NCBI GenBank assembly: GCA_947488595.1
Contig: CANKZI010000005.1
Span: 29,376-93,375 of the forward strand
DNA from: Flavobacteriaceae bacterium
GTDB taxonomy: Bacteria; Bacteroidota; Bacteroidia; Flavobacteriales; Flavobacteriaceae
Length of the DNA: 64,000 nucleotides
Direction: 5' to 3'
Shown here: positions 58,109 through 64,000 of the stretch, piece after piece
Numbering within the stretch: position 1 is the stretch's first letter
Layout of the letters: each line of letters opens with the position of its first letter
Program-made: the position numbers and the translations under genes
The notes under the pieces: generated by a model
The model's database searches: none
The model's input: the letters and a program-made list of their open reading frames with translations, nothing else
Told to the model about the DNA's origin: nothing

Positions 58109-58878
58109 TGTCAAAATTAGCAAAGCCTTGTAGAACGACTTTTATATTTTTATCATTTTTTAGTACTCTTGCTTTTTCACAAAATAATATCGATTCTCTT
58201 GGCATTGTCCCTAATAATCAGTTAAAATTCAATTACAAACAAATAATAATACCGTCCATTTTAATTGGATATGGAGTTATAGGATTAGAAAGTCATCAAT
58301 TGCAAGTTTTAAATTCTGATATCAAAAATGAATTAAAAGAACATATTGATGAAAAAATATCAATAGACGATTTTTCGCAATACCTTCCGGCAGCTTCAAT
58401 TTATGGATTGGATTTTTTAGGAATAAAAGGAAAAAATAATATCAAAGACAAAACAATTATTTTAACAACCTCTTACCTCATAATGGGTTTGACAGTCAAT
58501 ACTTTTAAAATTACCGCTTCTGTTGAAAGACCTGATGGTTCTAGTTTTAATTCTTTTCCGTCAGGACATACTGCAACAGCGTTTATGGGAGCAGAGTTGT
58601 TGTACCAAGAGTACAAAGATATTTCTGTTTGGTATGGCGTGTCTGGATATATTGTAGCTGCTGGAACGGGTGCATTCCGTATTTACAATAATAGGCATTG
58701 GCTAACCGATGTCGCTGCTGGAGCTGGCATCGGTATTTTGAGTGCAAAAGCTGGATATTGGTTGTATCCAACAATTAGTAAATTATTTACAAAAAACAAA
58801 TCATCAAATAGAAAATCAGTTTTTTTGCCTTATTATGACGGAAAAACAACAGGAGTCGGTTTGGTTTCCACATTTTAA
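58108..58878 (+). CDS. PAP2 family membrane phosphatase
   Basis: The protein has 256 residues with a signal-like N-terminal helix (FIFLSFFSTLAFSQ) and several further helices. All three PAP2 motifs are present: KITASVERP (KX6RP), FPSGHTATA (PSGH), and RIYNNRHWLTD (RX5HX3D with the catalytic His). Such enzymes dephosphorylate lipid phosphates, for example undecaprenyl pyrophosphate or phosphatidylglycerol phosphate, or LPS lipid A. Together with the MlaD, amidase and GH3 genes it fits an envelope-lipid role. It starts at a TAATG overlap with the CCG gene. Confidence 0.92.
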   Translation: MSKLAKPCRTTFIFLSFFSTLAFSQNNIDSLGIVPNNQLKFNYKQIIIPSILIGYGVIGLESHQLQVLNSDIKNELKEHIDEKISIDDFSQYLPAASIYGLDFLGIKGKNNIKDKTIILTTSYLIMGLTVNTFKITASVERPDGSSFNSFPSGHTATAFMGAELLYQEYKDISVWYGVSGYIVAAGTGAFRIYNNRHWLTDVAAGAGIGILSAKAGYWLYPTISKLFTKNKSSNRKSVFLPYYDGKTTGVGLVSTF

Positions 58879-58889
58879 AAATAATAATT

Positions 58890-59372
58890 ATGTATGTAGA
58901 TTTTGAAAGTTTACCCGACGAATCAAAAATATGGATTTACCAATCCAATCGAAAATTTTCTGATGCCGAATTTTCTGAAATCGAATCGGCTTTGCAAGTT
59001 TTTATCCAAAATTGGACAGCGCACGGAACCGGATTAGAAGCTTCCTATCAGCTAAAATACAACCGGTTTATCATCATTGCAGTCAACCAAGCAGTGCAAC
59101 AGGCAACAGGTTGTTCTATCGACGCTTCGGTGCAATTCATACAAGATTTAGAAAAAAAATACGAGGTCGATTTATTGGATAAAATGAATGTTACCTTCAA
59201 ATTAGGGGAACATATTGCGCACAAACCACTAATCGAATTCAAAAAAATGGCAAAAGAAAAAGCAGTTTCTGGAAATACTATTGTCTTTAATAATCTCGTT
59301 AATAATATTGCTGAGTACAACGAATCTTGGGAAGTTCCCGCCGAAGACAGTTGGCACAGTCGGTTTTTTTAA
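58890..59372 (+). CDS. Conserved flavobacterial protein of unknown function (160 aa)
   Basis: The protein has 160 residues and no signal or membrane segment. It begins MYVDFESLPDESKIWIYQSN and ends WHSRFF. I recall close homologues in many Bacteroidota, sometimes annotated ABC transporter ATPase. There is no Walker A, Walker B or signature motif, so that name is unsupported. WTAHGTGLEASYQLKYNRFI and QATGCSIDASVQFIQ are conserved-looking blocks with a Cys that could be functional. It lies 11 bp after the PAP2 gene and 10 bp before the GH3 fusion, thus in the middle of the operon. Confidence 0.82.
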   Translation: MYVDFESLPDESKIWIYQSNRKFSDAEFSEIESALQVFIQNWTAHGTGLEASYQLKYNRFIIIAVNQAVQQATGCSIDASVQFIQDLEKKYEVDLLDKMNVTFKLGEHIAHKPLIEFKKMAKEKAVSGNTIVFNNLVNNIAEYNESWEVPAEDSWHSRFF

Positions 59373-59382
59373 AAATTAGTTG

Positions 59383-62300
59383 ATGAAAAATACAATTCTA
59401 AAATTGCTCTTACTTTTTTGTTTTTCTTGCATTGTCGTCAATTGCGGCGTATCAAAAAAAAACATTTCCAATACAAATGCTAAAAGCAATGACACCATTC
59501 ATCCCTTTGACCAAAAAAGTTTAGGCGCATTACCACAATCTCGAAAAGATAAATTTGCATTTTTAAAAGATACTGATGCGCAAAACCATTGGGTTGACAG
59601 TGTTTACAATAAAATGAATTTTGATGAACGCGTCGGACAACTTTTTATGATTGCCGCGTATTCCAACAAAGATTCGGTGCATGTCAACGCGGTCGAAAAA
59701 TTAATTACAGATTACAAAATTGGTGGATTGATTTTTTTTCAAGGCGGACCGCTTCGAGAAGCACAATTAACCAATCGTTTCCAATCCAAATCAAAATTGC
59801 CACTTTTCATCGGAATAGACGCCGAATGGGGTTTGAGTATGCGCTTGGATTCGACTTACCGTTTTCCTTACAATATGACGCTTGGTGCGATAAAAGACAA
59901 ATCACTCATCGAAAAAATAGGGCAACAAATGGGACGCGAAAGCCGACGTTTGGGTGTTCACTTTAATTTTGCACCTGTTTTAGACATCAATACCAATCCG
60001 AAAAATCCAATTATTGGTTTTCGCTCTTTTGGTGAAGATAAAAATAATGTTACTTCGAGCGCGATTGCAATGATGAAAGGCGTTCAAAATCAAGGCGTTT
60101 TTTCTACTGGAAAACATTTTCCAGGTCATGGCGATACTGAAACCGATTCGCATTATGCCTTGCCGGTAGTCAATTTTTCAAAGCAAAGAATTGAAGATGT
60201 CGAACTGTATCCATACAAAAAAATGTTCAACGAAGGTTTGGTTTCGGTAATGGTCGCCCATTTGAACGTGCCGAGTTTAGAATCACGCCAAAATTTTCCA
60301 TCGTCTATTTCGTATAATATTGTAACCAATCTTTTGCAAAAAGACTTGGGCTTCGACGGTTTGATTTTTACTGATGCGTTGAATATGAAAGCGGCTGCAA
60401 ATTATCGAAAACCAGGTGAAATTGATTTGGAAGCATTTTTGGCAGGCAACGATATTTTACTTTTTCCAGAAAATGTTCCTGTTGCTGTTGAAAAGTTATG
60501 CATGGCCTATCAAGACAGTCTGCTTTCGGAAGAGCGATTGGCTTATTCGGTCAAAAAAATTCTAAAATACAAATACAAAGCGGGATTGAATAATTACAAA
60601 CCAATTGCGATTCCTAATTTGTATAATGATATCAATCCAACTCAAAACAATGATTTGCAATACCAGTTACATGAAAACGCCATTACGGTTTTAAAAAAGA
60701 ATGAGGCTATTTTACCCATAAAAGACATTGCGAATAGTAAAATTGCTTACGTTAAATTGGGCGATGATAATAACAGCGCTTTTGTTTCGACATTAAAAAA
60801 ATATACCGAAATTACCGAAGTAACTGCAACTAATATTGATACTTTAAATTTGAAATTGAAAGATTTTAATACGGTAATCATTGGTTTTCATAAATCAGAT
60901 AAAGCATGGAAAAGCCACAACTTTTCGGAAACTGAGTTGATTTGGTTGCAACAAATCGCAAAAAATAATAGAGTGATTTTGGATGTTTTTACCAAACCGT
61001 ACTCACTATTACCAATTGCTGATTTTACGGATATTGAAGGTTTGATTGTATCGTATCAAAATGCCGATATTGCACAAGAGGTTTCGGCTGAGATTATTTT
61101 TGGCGCCATTTCGGCTAAAGGACAATTGCCGGTTTCTATCAATAATAATTTCAAAGTAAACGAAGGGTTAATCACCGAAAAAAGTAATCGATTGGGATTT
61201 ACAACGCCTAAAAATGTTGGAATGGATTCAATGATATTATCCAAAATTGATGCAATTGCTCAAAACGCAGTTGATAAAAAGATGATTCCTGGTGCCCAGA
61301 TTTTAGTAGCTCGAAAAGGCAAAGTCGTTTATCAAAAAGCGTTTGGTTTTCACGATTATGACCAAAAAATAAAAGTAGCAAATTCCGATATTTATGATGT
61401 GGCTTCATTGACAAAAATTTTAGCTACTTTGCCCAATGTCATGCAATTGTATGAGCACAACAAGGTCAATTTGGATACAAAATTGAGTACTATGTTGCCG
61501 ATTTTCGAAAATTCGGACAAAGCGGATATTACATTTAAAGAATTATTGTCGCATTACGGAAGACTGGAAGCATGGATTCCGTTTTACAAAGCAACTTTGG
61601 ACAGCAAGCTTCAACCTTCTGAAAAATATTACCGAAAAACTTTTGAGAACGGATTTTCAAAACGCGTATCAGATAGTCTTTTTATCAGAAATGATTACCA
61701 CGATACCATTATTAAAGCGATTGTAAATAGTAAATTATTGCCAAAAAAAGAATACAAATACAGCGATTTTACTTTCATCATTTTAAAAGAATATTTGGAG
61801 CATACTACGCATCAAACCTTAGATATATTGGCTTTCGATAATTTTTATAAGAAAATCGGTGCCAATAGTACAACTTTTAATCCGTTGCAAAAATTTAGTA
61901 AAAATGCGATTCCGCCAACCGAAATCGATACTTATTTTAGACATGATACAATTCAAGGTTACGTTCATGATATGGCTGCAGCGATGGAAGGTGGCGTGGC
62001 TGGACATGCTGGATTGTTTTCGAATGCGATGGATGTGGCAAAGATGATGCAGCTCTATTTGCAAAAAGGCAATTATGGGGGATATCATTATTTTTCAGAA
62101 AAGACATTTAATGATTTTAATACTTGCTATTTTTGTGCAGAAGGTAACCGCCGTGGACTTGGATTAGATAAGCCACAATTGCCTAATGAAAAAGGACCCA
62201 CCTGCGGATGTGTTGCCATGTCAAGCTTTGGGCATACCGGTTTTACGGGAACTATGGCTTGGGCTGATCCAGAGACGGAAACGGTTTTTGTGTTTTTATC

Positions 62301-62400
62301 AAACAGAACATTTCCAGATTCAAATGCGCCAAATTTGCTTTCAAAAGGAAACGTTAGAGAAGATATTCAGAAAGTGATTCAGGAAGCGATTATAAAATAG
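59383..62400 (+). CDS. GH3 beta-N-acetylglucosaminidase (NagZ-like) fused to beta-lactamase-fold domain, lipoprotein
   Basis: The track opens with TTG at 59380; the adjacent ATG at 59383 is the better start, giving 1005 residues. The lipoprotein signal ends in VVNCG. Residues about 60-380 form a GH3 domain with the NagZ-type KHFPGHGDTETDSH general acid motif and nucleophile Asp in FTDALNMKAA. A GH3 C-terminal-like domain follows (about 410-590). From about 610 there is a serine-hydrolase (beta-lactamase/AmpC-fold) domain with SLTK, YSD and HTG motifs. The pair could strip GlcNAc and trim peptides from wall fragments. The pairing recurs in Bacteroidota. It is the last large gene of the operon. 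Confidence 0.92.
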   Translation: MKNTILKLLLLFCFSCIVVNCGVSKKNISNTNAKSNDTIHPFDQKSLGALPQSRKDKFAFLKDTDAQNHWVDSVYNKMNFDERVGQLFMIAAYSNKDSVHVNAVEKLITDYKIGGLIFFQGGPLREAQLTNRFQSKSKLPLFIGIDAEWGLSMRLDSTYRFPYNMTLGAIKDKSLIEKIGQQMGRESRRLGVHFNFAPVLDINTNPKNPIIGFRSFGEDKNNVTSSAIAMMKGVQNQGVFSTGKHFPGHGDTETDSHYALPVVNFSKQRIEDVELYPYKKMFNEGLVSVMVAHLNVPSLESRQNFPSSISYNIVTNLLQKDLGFDGLIFTDALNMKAAANYRKPGEIDLEAFLAGNDILLFPENVPVAVEKLCMAYQDSLLSEERLAYSVKKILKYKYKAGLNNYKPIAIPNLYNDINPTQNNDLQYQLHENAITVLKKNEAILPIKDIANSKIAYVKLGDDNNSAFVSTLKKYTEITEVTATNIDTLNLKLKDFNTVIIGFHKSDKAWKSHNFSETELIWLQQIAKNNRVILDVFTKPYSLLPIADFTDIEGLIVSYQNADIAQEVSAEIIFGAISAKGQLPVSINNNFKVNEGLITEKSNRLGFTTPKNVGMDSMILSKIDAIAQNAVDKKMIPGAQILVARKGKVVYQKAFGFHDYDQKIKVANSDIYDVASLTKILATLPNVMQLYEHNKVNLDTKLSTMLPIFENSDKADITFKELLSHYGRLEAWIPFYKATLDSKLQPSEKYYRKTFENGFSKRVSDSLFIRNDYHDTIIKAIVNSKLLPKKEYKYSDFTFIILKEYLEHTTHQTLDILAFDNFYKKIGANSTTFNPLQKFSKNAIPPTEIDTYFRHDTIQGYVHDMAAAMEGGVAGHAGLFSNAMDVAKMMQLYLQKGNYGGYHYFSEKTFNDFNTCYFCAEGNRRGLGLDKPQLPNEKGPTCGCVAMSSFGHTGFTGTMAWADPETETVFVFLSNRTFPDSNAPNLLSKGNVREDIQKVIQEAIIK

Positions 62401-62464
62401 TTCAAACTGATATTGCCTAATTAATCCATTTTCATATATTTATCTTAAACAGAACTGATTATCT

Positions 62465-62965
62465 ATGAGAATTTCCATTTTATTATTAATTATTTGTATT
62501 GCATTATCTTGCTCTTCAGATGAAGGCGAAGTTGTCTCCGATTTTGACATAACGCTTAATGGCGTGTCACAGCCAGTCTATGATGCATTCAAGCGTGTAG
62601 AATCTATAAATGACGGAAATGCTATTATAACGACATTGGTAATTGAGATGTCAGGGGTGAGTTGTGGTGGACGCTGCTGGGCCAAGGGGTTTATTGAAAT
62701 CAAGATTATTACTCCAAAAGCACAAGGCATTGTTGGAAATTATGTTTTTACCGAAGATAGTAACAATAATGTGACCGGTTTTTTCAAACTATTTCAAAAT
62801 CCAGACTCTGTTTTTAAATCGGGAAGTTTCACGTTAACAAAATTTGGGGGCAATCACTATAAAATTGTATTTAATAACGTTGTTGGCGAATGGGGTCTTG
62901 GCTATACTATTAATTATCCATCTTTAATTGAAGGTTACTTCGACGGGAATTTTGAAGACTATTAG
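62465..62965 (+). CDS. Putative lipoprotein of unknown function
   Basis: The protein has 166 residues with a lipoprotein signal (LLLIICIALSCSSDE, Cys at 16) followed by an acidic linker, the usual Bacteroidota surface-export context. The mature part is beta-rich, with YDAFKRVESI, a Cys pair in VSCGGRCWAKG and GNYVFTEDSNNN. I do not recognise a family. It starts 64 bp after the GH3 fusion and may be a separate unit. The two Cys near residue 72 could form a small disulfide loop. Confidence 0.72.
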   Translation: MRISILLLIICIALSCSSDEGEVVSDFDITLNGVSQPVYDAFKRVESINDGNAIITTLVIEMSGVSCGGRCWAKGFIEIKIITPKAQGIVGNYVFTEDSNNNVTGFFKLFQNPDSVFKSGSFTLTKFGGNHYKIVFNNVVGEWGLGYTINYPSLIEGYFDGNFEDY

Positions 62966-63400
62966 ACGAAACGATTTCCATTACATTTTAAAGGTTTGAG
63001 TAACTTATAAGATTAAAACTAGTTCATCACAATTTTTGGTCTAATTTCTTTTTTTATTGTTTTTAATAAAAGGAAATCTGCTTATTTTTAATAAGTTCTC
63101 ATTACAACAAATCTGCAATGAAAACACCCATTTTTTATTTTCCAATCTTAGGAGGAAGAGGCATTGTTGATTTTAAATTGGCACTGGAATTAGGCAAGTC
63201 GCGTACACGATATCATTCATATGCTAAAAACATCTATTTCGCGTGACGCTTTTAAAATCCAATTACAATGTCATAAAGGAAACGTTCGTAAATATCAGTT
63301 ATTTCACTAGCAACTTTATGAATTGCCATTGCTAATAGAAGTTTGGCATTCATAATCAATCATTCCTAAAAAAATGAAATTCAATTGTTTTGACTTGATA
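62966..63400. other. 435-bp intergenic region with short unexplained frames
   Basis: No gene longer than 42 codons is seen. On the plus strand 63118-63246 encodes 42 residues beginning MKTPIFYFPILGGRGIVDF, faintly like the N-terminus of a glutathione S-transferase; the rest of such a gene is absent. On the minus strand 63252-63353 could encode 33 residues starting MNAKLLLAMAIHKVASEI. Both may be chance or remnants. No clear terminator is visible between the convergent genes. Confidence 0.4.
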
Positions 63401-63982
63401 TTAATTGTAATAAGGCGAATTCCAAATGGATTCATTGAAGTTTTTACCTTTCCAAAAGCAATAATAAAGTGCTATTGCCACTACCGCTTTAAAAATAAAT
63501 AAAAAGGCAACCAATCTAAAAACGCCTTCACTTGTTTTTCCTAATATGTTAATAGGAATAATGAAAGCCAATACCAAACTAATAAAAGCCATAAGTAGCG
63601 TAAAGTTCCCAATGGTTTTAAAAGGTTTCATCATCCATTTTCGCAAAGGATGGAGGTCATTGCCCCATTTTAAAATCAAATAATAATAACCATTGCCAAT
63701 TGGCGCAAATAAAAGTGGATCATCATAACTCTTGAGATGGAATAATTTTGATGGTGCCATGATTTTAAAACCATTTAATTGCGTTTGGTGCTCTTTTTCG
63801 ATTGTAGCTATTGCCGAAATGGCTTCTTCTGGAAAGCTAGGCTTGAACAAATGGCTGTCTAAAAATCGAAGACGGTAATCAATACAAATGGTTTTTATCT
63901 GGTTGATATGAAAAATACGTTCGGTTGTCAATAATTCAGAATCAAATTCATTAGCGATTGTTGAACTTTGCTGGTTTAACAT
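63401..63982 (-). CDS. Membrane protein of unknown function with two C-terminal helices
   Basis: The protein has 193 residues. A soluble N-terminal half of about 125 residues contains FHINQIKTICIDYRLRFLDS and APIGNGYYYLILKWGNDLHP. Two helices follow, FTLLMAFISLVLAFIIPINI and VFRLVAFLFIFKAVVAIALYY, and the tail is short. I recall similar Flavobacterium proteins without a known role. The start is 18 bp from the window edge, so its upstream neighbours are not visible. The direction is convergent with the lipoprotein gene. Confidence 0.75.
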   Translation of the reverse strand: MLNQQSSTIANEFDSELLTTERIFHINQIKTICIDYRLRFLDSHLFKPSFPEEAISAIATIEKEHQTQLNGFKIMAPSKLFHLKSYDDPLLFAPIGNGYYYLILKWGNDLHPLRKWMMKPFKTIGNFTLLMAFISLVLAFIIPINILGKTSEGVFRLVAFLFIFKAVVAIALYYCFWKGKNFNESIWNSPYYN

Positions 63983-64000
63983 ATCTTTAATTTGATTTCT

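Overview
The window looks like chromosomal DNA from a flavobacterium (phylum Bacteroidota, most likely Flavobacterium or a close relative). It is AT-rich. Starts lack ordinary Shine-Dalgarno sequences, and several upstream regions carry the Bacteroidota-type TAnnTTTG -7 element. The gene content (LptD-RidA, TamB next to TsaD, GyrA followed by a TPR lipoprotein-like gene, GCS2/ATP-grasp operon, DUF4159, THUMP-like methyltransferase) is typical of the group. I see no insertion sequence, prophage, CRISPR array or rRNA. The region is mostly core genome, with a few decayed loci and three copies of a dispersed hairpin repeat.

Layout. 1-4126 (minus): a five-gene operon of a putative esterase, an ATP-grasp ligase, a GCS2-type carboxylate-amine ligase, a class I glutamine amidotransferase and a gene cut by the window edge. 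This looks like a small peptide or amide metabolite pathway with unknown product, and it is the best candidate for an undescribed system here. 4440-9834 (minus): a conserved hypothetical gene, secreted M1 and S41 peptidases, and an acyl-CoA carboxylase beta subunit. 10034-11986 (plus): DUF47/PhoU-like plus PiT phosphate transporter behind a clear Pho-box-like direct repeat. 12037-16839: LpxD-type acyltransferase, a secreted endonuclease/exonuclease/phosphatase-family protein, prfB with a complete programmed +1 frameshift site, threonine aldolase, YbaB. 16899-21010: S9 peptidase lipoprotein, CBS-type cysteine/cystathionine synthase, YebC. 21103-21699: a decayed locus in which the 5' part of a Prc-type protease gene runs in frame into the 3' part of another gene. 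21710-25853: gcvT, nnrD, a DUF421 membrane protein and a RimK ligase fused to a retropepsin-like domain. 25991-32811: clpC, gyrA (with a poly-Asp tail encoded by ten GAT repeats) and a TPR protein. 32857-35333: an NlpC/P60 peptidase with a 3' frameshift, a thiolase and a tRNA-Ser/Pro/Arg operon with promoter and terminator.

35856-41797: VanX-like dipeptidase, then a tightly packed minus-strand operon tsaD-rsmE-DUF4159-AI-2E family-THUMP-like methyltransferase-hypothetical. 41919-49860: tamB, pfkA, gapA and a BadF-type kinase. 49941-53060 (minus): lptD-ridA. 53146-62965 (plus): a long co-directional run of cell-envelope and redox genes: amidase, MlaD, a membrane Fe-S protein, a small HAD protein with a damaged 5' end, a CCG-domain Fe-S protein, PAP2 phosphatase, a conserved unknown, a NagZ-like GH3/beta-lactamase-fold fusion and a lipoprotein. 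63401-63982 (minus): a two-helix membrane protein.

Several genes share themes. Envelope building and peptidoglycan turnover are covered by LptD, TamB, MlaD, LpxD, the amidase, the VanX-like dipeptidase, the NlpC/P60 peptidase and the NagZ-like fusion. Translation is covered by prfB, tsaD, rsmE, rimK and tRNAs. Two single-base frameshifts (NlpC/P60 and small HAD genes) could be genuine decay or sequence error. All functions are read from sequence motifs and recalled family knowledge; no database search was run.
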